Of a stretch of DNA of 64,000 bases, positions 8,604-16,726 are shown one piece after another (position 1 is the first letter of the stretch; each line of letters opens with the position of its first letter). The notes below the pieces were generated by a model. The model was not told the DNA's origin, searched no databases, and saw only the letters and a program-made list of their open reading frames with translations. Where the stretch lies: assembly GCA_900544295.1 (NCBI GenBank), contig UQUO01000002.1, positions 123,044 to 187,043 on the forward strand, given 5' to 3'. This DNA is from an uncultured Eubacteriales bacterium (lineage in GTDB: Bacteria; Bacillota; Clostridia; Oscillospirales; Oscillospiraceae). The position numbers and the translations under genes are program-made.

Positions 8604-8644
8604 GTCAGTGTGCTTCCAGCACGCAGAAAGGAGGTCCGGTCAGC

Positions 8645-9094
8645 TTGTTTGACATCATTATAGACAACATGAGCATCGTCTGGGTCGTCATCATGGTCGT
8701 CTTCCTCGTGGTCGAGGCCGCCACAGCGGGGCTCACCTGCATCTGGTTCGCCATTGGGGCGCTTGCCGCGCTCATCGCCGCGCTCTTCGGCGCGCCGATA
8801 TGGCTCCAGCTCGTCTGGTTCTTCGTAGTCTCCGTCGTCACGCTATACTTCACGCGCCCCCTGGTGCTCAAATACGTGAATTCCCGCAGCCAGCCCACTA
8901 ATGCCGACATGGTCATCGGAAAGGAAGCCCTTGTCACCGAGGCCATCGACAACGTTGAGAGCGCCGGCGCAGTCGCCGTCGGAGGCAAGGTGTGGACGGC
9001 GCGCTCTGAAAACGGCGAGCCCATAGAGGTCGGCAGCATAGTTACCGTTCTGCGCATTGAGGGAGTTAAGCTCATAGTTTCAGCAAAGAATTGA
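8645..9094 (+). CDS. NfeD-like membrane protein
   Basis: 149 residues: two to three membrane segments (about 8-30 and 35-75) and a small soluble OB-fold domain (about 85-149, GKEALVTEAIDNVESAGAV...EGVKLIVSAK). NfeD short forms partner with SPFH/stomatin proteins in membrane microdomains, and the SPFH gene follows 31 bases downstream. The TTG at 8645 is preferred because AAGGAGGT lies nine bases before it; the next ATG has no such site. Confidence 0.88.
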   Translation: MFDIIIDNMSIVWVVIMVVFLVVEAATAGLTCIWFAIGALAALIAALFGAPIWLQLVWFFVVSVVTLYFTRPLVLKYVNSRSQPTNADMVIGKEALVTEAIDNVESAGAVAVGGKVWTARSENGEPIEVGSIVTVLRIEGVKLIVSAKN

Positions 9095-9125
9095 ACTTAA
9101 GCACAAAAAAGAGGAGGAAAATGCC

Positions 9126-10055
9126 ATGCCGTATCTTCCGTACATCGTCATTGGTGTCGTAGTGCTCGTGATCATCGTCATTCTCGTGCGCTGCATCCGT
9201 GTGGTGCAGCAGGCCAAGGCCTACGTAATTGAGAGGCTGGGCGCCTACAAGACCACCTGGAACGTCGGTCTGCACTTCAAGCTGCCCTTCATCGAGCGCG
9301 TCGCCAAGGTCGTCTCGCTCAAGGAGCAGGTCGCGGACTTCCCGCCCCAGCCCGTCATAACCGAGGACAACGTCACGATGCAGATAGACACGGTGGTCTA
9401 TTTCCAGATCACCGACCCCAAGCTCTACACCTACGGCATCGAGCGGCCCATCGTTGCCATCGAGAACCTCTCCGCCACGACCCTGAGAAACATCATCGGC
9501 GACCTGGAGCTCGACCAGTGCCTCACGAGCCGCGACGTCATCAACACCAAGATGCGCGCCATCCTCGACGAGGCCACCGACCCCTGGGGCATCAAGGTCA
9601 ACCGCGTGGAGCTCAAAAACATCCTGCCCCCACGCGAGATCCAGAACGCCATGGAAAAACAGATGAAGGCCGAGCGCGAGCGCCGCGAGGCCATACTCCG
9701 CGCCGAGGGCGAGAAGAAATCCGCCATCCTCACCGCCGAGGGCGAAAAGGAATCCGCCATCCTCCGCGCCGACGCCAAGAAGCAGGCCCAGATACTTGAG
9801 GCCCAGGGCGAGGCCGAGGCCATCCTCACCGTTCAGCGCGCCACCGCCGAGGGCATCAAGCTCATCAACGAGGCCACGCCGACCGACCCCGTCATCAAGC
9901 TCAAGGCCCTGGAGGCCTTCGCCGCCGCAGCCAACGGCCGCGCGACGAAGATCATCATCCCCTCCGAGATCCAGGGCCTCGCCGGCCTGGCCGAGGGCAT
10001 AGTCGAGGCCGTCAAGCTGCCTGAGAAGCCCGCAGCGAAGCAGGACTCCAACTGA
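9126..10055 (+). CDS. SPFH/stomatin-like membrane scaffold protein
   Basis: 309 residues: N-terminal membrane anchor (5-25, PYIVIGVVVLVIIVILV), SPFH domain (about 27-190; VIERLGAYKTTWNVGLHF, ITEDNVTMQIDTVVYFQI) and a long alpha-helical coiled coil (190-260, repeats AEGEKKSAIL/AEGEKESAIL) ending in a region rich in Ala. These proteins oligomerise into ring-like membrane scaffolds (QmcA/FloA relatives) and help proteolysis and membrane organisation. Operon with the NfeD gene. Closest to the stomatin/QmcA branch, not FloA. Confidence 0.92.
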   Translation: MPYLPYIVIGVVVLVIIVILVRCIRVVQQAKAYVIERLGAYKTTWNVGLHFKLPFIERVAKVVSLKEQVADFPPQPVITEDNVTMQIDTVVYFQITDPKLYTYGIERPIVAIENLSATTLRNIIGDLELDQCLTSRDVINTKMRAILDEATDPWGIKVNRVELKNILPPREIQNAMEKQMKAERERREAILRAEGEKKSAILTAEGEKESAILRADAKKQAQILEAQGEAEAILTVQRATAEGIKLINEATPTDPVIKLKALEAFAAAANGRATKIIIPSEIQGLAGLAEGIVEAVKLPEKPAAKQDSN

Positions 10056-10087
10056 GTCCTCTCTAGCATTGACCAAGAAAATTCGTC

Positions 10088-10120
10088 CTGCGCCGGTGCG
10101 GTCTCATCGTACCGGCGCAG
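10088..10120 (+). repeat. Hairpin between SPFH and hexokinase genes
   Basis: CTGCGCCGGT (10088-10097) pairs with ACCGGCGCAG (10111-10120). Only two T residues follow, so at best a weak terminator or mRNA stabilising stem just before the hexokinase ribosome site. Confidence 0.5.
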
Positions 10121-10136
10121 TTATGGGGTGAGATAT

Positions 10137-11411
10137 ATGCTGTATTCAGAAAAGGTCCGCGTTTTCCTCACTAGCCACGGCATGGAGCCGGAGCGTGTTG
10201 ACTTCGACTCGACCACCGCCGCTTTTATAAGCGACATGGAGCTCGGTCTGCGCGGCCGGGAAAGCTCCATCAGGATGATCCCCACCTATCTCACCGCCGA
10301 CGGGCAGCTCCCGCTCGGCGAGCCCGCCGCAGTCATTGACGCGGGCGGCACCAACTTCCGCACCGCGCTCGTCAGCTTTACCGAGGACGGTCCGGTCATC
10401 GACGCGCTCAGCGTCTGCGCCATGCCCGGCACGGACGGAGCCGTCGCCTGGGAGGATTTTATCAGCTTTGTCGCGGACAGGCTTGCCCCGCTGCTCGACA
10501 GGGCCGACAAGGTGGGCTTCTGCTTCTCCTATCCCACTGAGGAGACTCCCGAGCGCGACGGGCGCGTCCTGAGCCTCACAAAGCAGGTACAGCTCACCGG
10601 CTTTGAGGGCCGCCTCATCTGCGCAGACCTTGCCGCCGAACTGGAAAGGCGCGGCATCACCGGCAAGAGCTTCGTCCTGCTCAACGACACGCCCGCCGTG
10701 CTGCTCTCCGGCTCGGCCTACGCCGCCGAAAAGAGCTGTGACGGGCTCGTCGGCCTCATCTCCGGCACCGGTACGAACACCTGCTGCGTCCTGCCTGACG
10801 AGGCGATCAAAAAGCCTCACGGGGCCTTCTCGGGCAGCATGCTGGTGAACCTTGAGTCCGGCAACTTCAACGGTCTTCCCCGCGGCGACTTCGACGCCGA
10901 GCTCGACGCCGGCACCTGCGACCCCGGTGTCTACCGTCACGAGAAGATGACCTCCGGCGCATATCTGGGCGAATTGTGCCGCCTCACGCTGCGCTGCGCC
11001 GCGCGCGAGGGCCTCTTCTCCGAGGCCGCGGCCGAGAAGCTGCTCTCCCTCGACGCGCTATCCGCACCCGAGGCGGACGCCATGGCCTGCGGCGGCGGGG
11101 ACATGTTCGAGGGCGAGGACGCGCGCACGGCATCGGAGCTTTGCAACGCCGTCTTTGTCCGCTCCGCGCGCTGCGTCTGCTGCAACCTCGCGGCCATACT
11201 CGTGCTCACCGACCGCGGCTCCGACCCGGAGCATCCCGCCTGCATCAGCGCGGACGGCTCCGTCATCCGCCGCAGCCGCGCTTTCCGCGAGGCGCTGGAC
11301 GGTTTCATCGACAGCTTCATTGAAAAGGGCCTGGGCAGGAGCGTTGTGATCTGGTCCGCTGAAAATGCGACCATGCTCGGCTCCGCCGCCGCGGCGCTGC
11401 TCAACGGCTGA
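10137..11411 (+). CDS. Hexokinase, eukaryotic-type fold
   Basis: 424 residues. Phosphorylates a hexose with ATP in the cytoplasm. Motifs follow the eukaryotic hexokinase family rather than the ROK or Glk types: phosphate-1 DAGGTNFRTALV (near 68), sugar-binding FSYPTEETPERDG (near 132), catalytic LLNDTPAVLL (near 180), adenosine-loop ISGTGTNTCCV, and LESGNFNGLPRGDFD followed by HEKMTSGAYLGEL (about 240-280). The start is the ATG at 10137 with GGGGTGA five bases upstream; a GTG at 10128 is inside that site. Followed by a hotdog thioesterase gene. Confidence 0.82.
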   Translation: MLYSEKVRVFLTSHGMEPERVDFDSTTAAFISDMELGLRGRESSIRMIPTYLTADGQLPLGEPAAVIDAGGTNFRTALVSFTEDGPVIDALSVCAMPGTDGAVAWEDFISFVADRLAPLLDRADKVGFCFSYPTEETPERDGRVLSLTKQVQLTGFEGRLICADLAAELERRGITGKSFVLLNDTPAVLLSGSAYAAEKSCDGLVGLISGTGTNTCCVLPDEAIKKPHGAFSGSMLVNLESGNFNGLPRGDFDAELDAGTCDPGVYRHEKMTSGAYLGELCRLTLRCAAREGLFSEAAAEKLLSLDALSAPEADAMACGGGDMFEGEDARTASELCNAVFVRSARCVCCNLAAILVLTDRGSDPEHPACISADGSVIRRSRAFREALDGFIDSFIEKGLGRSVVIWSAENATMLGSAAAALLNG

Positions 11412-11447
11412 CACAAAGATATACATACACAGGAGGAAATCTGCACA

Positions 11448-11840
11448 ATGGCAATCGAACTCGGAATCAAGGGCAGCTCCAGCTGCACTGTAACATCGGA
11501 CCTCACCGCGAAGTCCCTGCGCTCCGGCGGACTGGACGTTCTGGCCACGCCCATTATGGTGGCGCTCATGGAGGAGGCGGCGCTGCTCTCCGTGCGCCCT
11601 TACCTTGAGCCCGGCACCGACACCGTCGGCACGAGGCTCGACGTCTCGCACCTGTCCGCCACGCCCGTCGGTATGAAGGTCAGGGCTGAGAGCACCCTCG
11701 TCGAAATTGACCGCCGCCGCCTGGTCTTTGAGGTCAAGGCCTACGACGAGGCCGGTCTCATAGGCGAAGGCACGCATGAGCGCTTCGTCGTGGACATGGA
11801 GAAGTTCACGGCCAAGTGCGAGGCGAAAAAGGCCAAATAA
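11448..11840 (+). CDS. Hotdog-fold acyl-CoA thioesterase, FlK-like
   Basis: 130 residues, single hotdog domain. Residues equivalent to the catalytic set of fluoroacetyl-CoA thioesterase FlK can be seen: Thr in LATPIMVALMEEAALL, the Glu in the same helix, and His in GEGTHERFVV. In non-producers of fluoroacetate such proteins probably hydrolyse small acyl-CoAs. AGGAGG lies nine bases before the ATG. A terminator follows. Exact substrate unknown. Confidence 0.8.
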   Translation: MAIELGIKGSSSCTVTSDLTAKSLRSGGLDVLATPIMVALMEEAALLSVRPYLEPGTDTVGTRLDVSHLSATPVGMKVRAESTLVEIDRRRLVFEVKAYDEAGLIGEGTHERFVVDMEKFTAKCEAKKAK

Positions 11841-11853
11841 GCACGGAAACGCG

Positions 11854-11884
11854 AACCGCCGCCCAAAGGGGCGGCGGTTTTTTT
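11854..11884 (+). terminator. Rho-independent terminator after the thioesterase gene
   Basis: AACCGCCGCCC / GGGCGGCGGTT with AAAGG loop region, followed by seven T. Confidence 0.92.
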
Positions 11885-11984
11885 GCGCATTTGCGGGTTT
11901 TACAAATTGTTCACGTATCTACAGGGCGTTTTTTTAAGGCAAAACTAAGGCTCTCAACATACCATCTAGCCCGGAGGCGATAAC

Positions 11985-12307
11985 ATGACCGAATTCCGGC
12001 ACGAACTCGAGCATGAGATAGGGGCGCCGGACTCCGTCCCAGGACGCTCGTGGACTACACCCGCGAGGCCTTCACCTTCCCTGCCGGGAACGTACGCGTC
12101 ACGCTCGACTACGACATCCGCACCGGCCTCGACTGCACCGCCATGCTGGATACCGGCTGTGTGACAGTGCCTGTCCCGGGTGAGCCCGCCATACTCGAGG
12201 TAAAGTGGGATGAGTTCCTCCCCGACATCGTCCGGGACGCCGTCGCCCTGCGCGGCGTGCGCGCCGGGGCCTTCTCCAAAGACGCCGCCTGCCGTGCCTA
12301 CGGCTGA
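11985..12307 (+). pseudogene. VTC (polyphosphate-polymerase-like) domain gene, internally deleted and frameshifted
   Basis: After GGAGG and ATG 11985 the frame reads MTEFRHELEHEI, the usual head of bacterial VTC-domain proteins, then runs into unrelated sequence and stops near 12161. In another frame, from about 12032, RPRTLVDYTREAFTFPAGNV to the end at 12307 (VRAGAFSKDAACRAYG) matches the VTC C-terminus. About 100-130 central residues are missing. The downstream DUF4956 and CotH genes, its usual partners, are intact. The gene cannot make a normal VTC protein unless the sequence has an assembly deletion. Confidence 0.75.
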
Positions 12308-12332
12308 TTCTTTATGACAGGAGCAAACCGAA

Positions 12333-13007
12333 ATGTTGACTTTCCAGGACATCTTCAAATCTGACTTCCTCTCCAGCGTGGACAGCATCAGTCTTGTGGA
12401 CATAGCACTCGCGCTCGTGCTCTCCTTTGCGCTGGGCCTCTTCATTTTCTTCGTCTACAAAAAGACCTACATGGGCGTCATGTACTCCTCCAGCTTCGGC
12501 GTGACGCTCGTGGCGCTGACGATGATAACCACCGTCGTCATCCTCGCCGTGACCAGCAATGTCGTGCTCTCCCTCGGCATGGTGTGCGCGCTGTCCATTG
12601 TCCGCTTCCGCGCCGCTATCAAGGAGCCGCTGGAGATCGCCTTCCTCTTCTGGGCCATCGCCGTAGGCATCGTGCTCGCCGCGGGGCTCATCGTCCTCGC
12701 CGTCATCGGCAGCGCGGTCATAGGGCTCATCCTCATCGTCTTTGTGAACCGCCGCTCCAGGCTCGACCCCTATATCGTCGTCCTGCGCTGCGACGGCGCG
12801 GAGAGCGAGCGCGAGGCTGCCGACTTCCTCAAAAAGAGCGTCACCCGCTGCTCCGTCAAGAGCAAGACCGTCCAGCCCGGCTCCGTCGAACTGAACGTCG
12901 AGGTGCGCATGAAGGGCGAGAGCACCGATTTCATAAACGCCCTCGCCGCCCTGCCCGGCGTACAGAGCGCCGTACTCGTCAGCTACAACGGCGAGTACAT
13001 GGGCTGA
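12333..13007 (+). CDS. DUF4956-domain membrane protein
   Basis: 224 residues with three or four membrane helices (about 22-45, 50-75, 95-130) around the family signature MVCALSIVRFRAAIKEP (near 88-105), and a C-terminal cytosolic domain (about 145-224). DUF4956 proteins are regularly encoded between VTC-domain and CotH-kinase genes; the trio is thought to act in surface or polyphosphate-related modification, but the biochemistry is not established. Here its VTC partner is broken. Confidence 0.88.
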   Translation: MLTFQDIFKSDFLSSVDSISLVDIALALVLSFALGLFIFFVYKKTYMGVMYSSSFGVTLVALTMITTVVILAVTSNVVLSLGMVCALSIVRFRAAIKEPLEIAFLFWAIAVGIVLAAGLIVLAVIGSAVIGLILIVFVNRRSRLDPYIVVLRCDGAESEREAADFLKKSVTRCSVKSKTVQPGSVELNVEVRMKGESTDFINALAALPGVQSAVLVSYNGEYMG

Positions 13008-13017
13008 GGTATGTGTT

Positions 13018-14580
13018 ATGTCAACCAGCAGCAATTTGGACCGCATCTGCGTTGCGGCCCTGGCGCTCGCCGTACTCATAGCGGCCCTGGCTTTCTGTGC
13101 GCCGGCTTTGGGCTATGAGGCGGCCTCCGGCGGCGTCGTGCTCAGCTACGAGGAGCGGCTTTTCGACACCTCGGTCGTCCACACCATCGACATCGTCATG
13201 GACGACTGGGAGGGCTTCATCGCAGGCTGCGAGGACGAGGAATACGTCCTGTGCGACCTCGTTATAGACGGCGAGGAGCAGCCCGGCGCGGGCATACGCG
13301 CCAAGGGCAACACCTCTCTCAGCTCCGTTGCCGCCTACGGCAATGACAGGTACAGCTTCAAGATCGAGTTCGACCACTACGACAGCTCCCTGAGCTACTA
13401 CGGTCTCGACAAGCTGAACCTTAACAATATAATTCAGGACAACACCTACATGAAGGACTTCCTCAGCTACCAGCTCATGGCTGCGGCTGGCGCGGCCGCG
13501 CCGCTTTGCAGCTACGTCTGGATAACGGTAAACGGCGAGGACTGGGGCCTGTATCTGGCCGTCGAGGGCGTTGAGGAGAGCTTCCTTCTGCGCAACTACG
13601 GCACGGACTACGGCGAGTTATACAAGCCCGACAGCATGGAGATGGGCGGTGGCCGCGGCAACGGCGGCGGCTTCGGCGGCCGTGGCGGCATGGGCGGGAT
13701 GCCATCCGACATGGGCGAGCCGCCTGAGGACATGGGCGGGATGCCTGATATGAGCGAGATGCCCGAGATGGGTGAAATTCCGGATATGGGCGAGATGCCT
13801 GAGATGGGCGGCGGCATGGGCGGCGGGATGATGGGCGGCAGCAGCGACGTGCTGCTGGTCTACACCGACGACGACTATGACAGCTACGCCAACATCTTTG
13901 ACAACGCCAAAACCGATGTCTCCAACGCCGACAAGGACAGGCTCATCGACGCGCTCCAGGCCCTTGGCGAGGGCGGCGACGTCTCAGACTGCGTGGACAT
14001 CGAGAGCGTCATCAGCTACTTTGTCGCCCACAACTTCGTATGCAACTTCGACAGCTACACCGGCTCCATGATCCAAAACTACTACCTCTACGAGGACGGC
14101 GGCCTGCTCTCCATGCTGCCCTGGGACTACAACCTCGCCTTCGGCGGCTTCATGGGCAGCTCGGACGCCGAGGCACTGGTGAACTGGTCGATTGACGACC
14201 CGACCTCCGACGGGGACACCGAGTCCCGGCCAATGCTGGCCTGGATCTTCGAGAGCGAGGAATACACGGAGCTCTACCACGCTGCCTTTGCCGAGTTCAT
14301 CGAGAGCGTCTTTACGAGCGGCGAGTTCGAGCGTCTCTTTGACGAGACTGTGGAGCTCATCTCCCCCTACGTCGAGCGCGACCCGACCAAGTTCTGCACG
14401 TATGAGGAGTTTGAGCTGGGCGCGGAGACTCTGCGCGAGTTCTGCCTCCTGCGGGCAGAGAGCATCGGTTATCAGCTCGCAGGCGAGGATGTGACCGTGG
14501 ACGCCTCCGGCCTCGATATCTCCGCCATGGGCAGTGTGAACAACACCGCCGGCGGCGGAGGCAAGGGCTTCCGCGGCTGA
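13018..14580 (+). CDS. CotH-kinase family protein, secreted or membrane-anchored
   Basis: 520 residues. N-terminal hydrophobic segment (10-30), then a CotH domain: IRAKGNTSLS (near 90), the KLNLNNIIQDNTYMKDFLSY stretch and catalytic DYN in MLPWDYNLAFGGF (near 365). CotH of Bacillus is an atypical kinase that phosphorylates spore-coat proteins; non-spore homologues are secreted. An insert at about 205-275 is almost only Gly, Met, Glu, Asp and Pro (GEMPEMGEIPDMGEMPEMGG), a variable low-complexity loop common in clostridial CotH proteins. Last gene of the VTC-DUF4956-CotH operon. Confidence 0.88.
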   Translation: MSTSSNLDRICVAALALAVLIAALAFCAPALGYEAASGGVVLSYEERLFDTSVVHTIDIVMDDWEGFIAGCEDEEYVLCDLVIDGEEQPGAGIRAKGNTSLSSVAAYGNDRYSFKIEFDHYDSSLSYYGLDKLNLNNIIQDNTYMKDFLSYQLMAAAGAAAPLCSYVWITVNGEDWGLYLAVEGVEESFLLRNYGTDYGELYKPDSMEMGGGRGNGGGFGGRGGMGGMPSDMGEPPEDMGGMPDMSEMPEMGEIPDMGEMPEMGGGMGGGMMGGSSDVLLVYTDDDYDSYANIFDNAKTDVSNADKDRLIDALQALGEGGDVSDCVDIESVISYFVAHNFVCNFDSYTGSMIQNYYLYEDGGLLSMLPWDYNLAFGGFMGSSDAEALVNWSIDDPTSDGDTESRPMLAWIFESEEYTELYHAAFAEFIESVFTSGEFERLFDETVELISPYVERDPTKFCTYEEFELGAETLREFCLLRAESIGYQLAGEDVTVDASGLDISAMGSVNNTAGGGGKGFRG

Positions 14581-14591
14581 ACACAAAAATG

Positions 14592-14620
14592 GCCCCGCCG
14601 TCCCTCAAGGGCGGCGGGGT
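14592..14620. terminator. Terminator between convergent CotH and rqcH genes
   Basis: GCCCCGCCGTCC / GGGCGGCGGGGT stem; T-rich tail on the minus strand (CCATTTTTGTG) and a short one on the plus strand. Confidence 0.75.
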
Positions 14621-14624
14621 CTTG

Positions 14625-16346
14625 TCATGCCTTCAATGTCTGTGTCAATGCCTCGTCCGGGGCGGCGAGGATGGTCTCATAGTTGGTGTATATGACCTTT
14701 CCGGGCAGGGCGCCGGTGGGCTTCTTGACGTTGCGGGCGCGCGTCCAGTCCACGGGGGTCTTGCCCGAGTCGCGCGCCTCGGAGAAATATGCCGCCAGCG
14801 AGGCCGCCTCCTCCATCGTGCGCGCGTCCGGCAGGCTGTCCTCGGCCCTTATGACGACGTGGGAGCCGTGGGACTTCTGCACGTGCAGCCAGATGTCCGA
14901 GCGGCGCGCGGTTTTGAGCGTCAGCTCGTCGTTCTGCGCGTTCGAACGGCCGACCAATATCTCGTAGCCCCCGCTCGAAACAAAGCGCATGGGGCCCAGC
15001 GGCTTGGCGCGGCGCTCCTTGCCGCCGCCCTTCGGCGTGCGAAGGACCCCCGAGGCGACGAGCTCCCGGCGCAGCTCCGCTATCTCCTTCTCGCTCGAAG
15101 CGCGGGCCAGCAGGTCCAGCACGCTTTCGAGGTAGTCCAACATGGCCTCGCCCTCGGCTATGAGCTTGGTCAGGTGCTGCTCGGCGGCGACGGCCTTTTT
15201 GTACTCCTTGTAGGCCGCAGCGGCGTTCTGCTGCGGCGTTTTCATCGGGTCGAGCGCTATCTCTACCTCGGGGCAGCCCTCGGCGTAGTAGTCCTCACAG
15301 ACGAGCGTCCTCGCGCCCTTTTCCGCGCGCCAGAGGTTCGCCGTGATGAGGTCGCCGCGGCGGCGCAGCTCTTCCCTGTCCGCCGTGCGCGCAAGCTCCG
15401 CACGCTGCTGGCCCAGCTTGCGGGCCTGCCTGTCCCGCAGGGTGCGGACTGTCTTGACCGTGTCGTGCGAGATGCGGCGCATGCGCTCGGCGCGCTCCCG
15501 GCCCGCGTAGAATTCCTCAAGCAGGTCTGAAAAGCTGCCGCGCGGCTCACAGGCGGCCGCCGCTCCGTACTGCGTGATGCGCATGAAGCTGAAATCGCGC
15601 GGCTGCCCGTCTTCGAGCACCATGACCGGCGTAAACTCCCGCGCCCTCACGCTCTCGGCGTAGGCCTCTACAGCCGCCGCGAGGTCGCCCCCGCGCTCTG
15701 CCCGGCTGGCCAGCTCCCGCGCTATGAGTGGAGAGAGGCCGGAGAAGGCGTCCATCAGCCGCTTGTCCCCCGGCTTGTCCGTGGCCGCGGCCCCAATGGC
15801 GGCGCGCAGCTGCTCTCCGCTCAGCTCCAGCAGGTTCGGCTTTGCCGGTTTGGGAGGCAGGCGGTATAGCATGCCGGGCAGCAGGCGGCGGTAGGCCCCC
15901 TCGCCGAAGTCCGCGCGGCGCAGGCAGTCGATGATGACCCCCTCCCCGTCCACGAGGACGACGTTCGACGAGCGGCCCATCAGCTCCACAGCGAGGCGTT
16001 TTTTCGTCTCCACGCCCAACTCGTCCCTAGCAGTGAGTTCAAGGATGACCATGCGCTCGTTCTCCGGCTGCGTCAGGGCGTCTATCCTCGCGCCGACGAG
16101 GTGCTTGCGCAGGAGCATGCAGAACATCGGCGGCGTCTCCGGGTTCTCGAATCGCTCCGAAGTCAGGTGCAGGCGCGCCATACCCACGCCCGCCGAGATG
16201 AGCAGCTTTCTGCTCCCCTGCCGTGTATACAACGAAAGGAGCAGCAGGTCCCTCGCGGGCTGCTGCACCTTGTCTATATGCGCGCCCTCCAGCTGGGGCG
16301 CGAGTTCGTCCACAAGCGCCGTAAGGCATACTGCGTCAAGCGGCAT
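14625..16346 (-). CDS. rqcH: Rqc2/RqcH-family (NFACT) ribosome quality control protein
   Basis: 573 residues from the ATG at 16346 (MPLDAVCLTALVDEL); upstream in-frame codons lie inside mrnC. NFACT-N (1-200, with HIDKVQQPARDLLLL and the IIDCLRR region), helix-hairpin-helix and coiled-coil middle (200-430), and NFACT-R (440-573, GPMRFVSSGGYEILVGRSN, DIWLHVQKSHGSHVVIR). RqcH binds stalled 50S-peptidyl-tRNA and adds C-terminal alanine tails; older names are FbpA/fibronectin-binding protein. Overlaps mrnC by 11 bases. Confidence 0.92.
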   Translation of the reverse strand: MPLDAVCLTALVDELAPQLEGAHIDKVQQPARDLLLLSLYTRQGSRKLLISAGVGMARLHLTSERFENPETPPMFCMLLRKHLVGARIDALTQPENERMVILELTARDELGVETKKRLAVELMGRSSNVVLVDGEGVIIDCLRRADFGEGAYRRLLPGMLYRLPPKPAKPNLLELSGEQLRAAIGAAATDKPGDKRLMDAFSGLSPLIARELASRAERGGDLAAAVEAYAESVRAREFTPVMVLEDGQPRDFSFMRITQYGAAAACEPRGSFSDLLEEFYAGRERAERMRRISHDTVKTVRTLRDRQARKLGQQRAELARTADREELRRRGDLITANLWRAEKGARTLVCEDYYAEGCPEVEIALDPMKTPQQNAAAAYKEYKKAVAAEQHLTKLIAEGEAMLDYLESVLDLLARASSEKEIAELRRELVASGVLRTPKGGGKERRAKPLGPMRFVSSGGYEILVGRSNAQNDELTLKTARRSDIWLHVQKSHGSHVVIRAEDSLPDARTMEEAASLAAYFSEARDSGKTPVDWTRARNVKKPTGALPGKVIYTNYETILAAPDEALTQTLKA

Positions 16347-16725
16347 CGTAATCCTCCGTGATGTGTGCAAAAAGCTCGTGTATCCGCTCCCGCTCTCCCC
16401 TGAGCCAGAGCCAGCCGAAGACGGCCTCCAGAGCCGTCGCAGCGTGGTACTGCCCGGGCGTCGCGCCGTGGGGCACGGTGTTCACGTGGCTGTTGCGGCC
16501 CCGGCGGTACACGTCGTGCTCGGCCTCCGTGAGCAGCGGCAGGATGACCGCCGCGGCCCTCGCCTGCGCGGGGGCCTTTACGCGCGCCACCGTCTCCCTG
16601 TGCAGCTGCACTACAGTCGCTATCCCGCGCTCGGCCAGCAGCGTGCGCACCAGCAGCTCATACACCGCGTCGCCCACGTGGGCCAGGGCGAGGATACTCA
16701 GTTTTCCAAGTTCGGCGTCCGTCAT
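16336..16725 (-). CDS. mrnC: Mini-ribonuclease III
   Basis: 129 residues, the RNase III catalytic domain alone without the dsRNA-binding domain, as in Mini-III that matures 23S rRNA ends in Firmicutes. Signature LAHVGDAVYELLVR (near 13-26) carries the acidic active-site residue; a second acidic pair is in ALEAVFGWLWL (near 100). Lies between ftsK and rqcH in a tight minus-strand operon. Confidence 0.92.
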   Translation of the reverse strand: MTDAELGKLSILALAHVGDAVYELLVRTLLAERGIATVVQLHRETVARVKAPAQARAAAVILPLLTEAEHDVYRRGRNSHVNTVPHGATPGQYHAATALEAVFGWLWLRGERERIHELFAHITEDYDAA

Positions 16726-16726
16726 A

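Noticed and set aside
10088..10136. Riboswitch upstream of the hexokinase gene.
   Set aside because: Only one simple hairpin, no conserved aptamer pattern that I can recognise.
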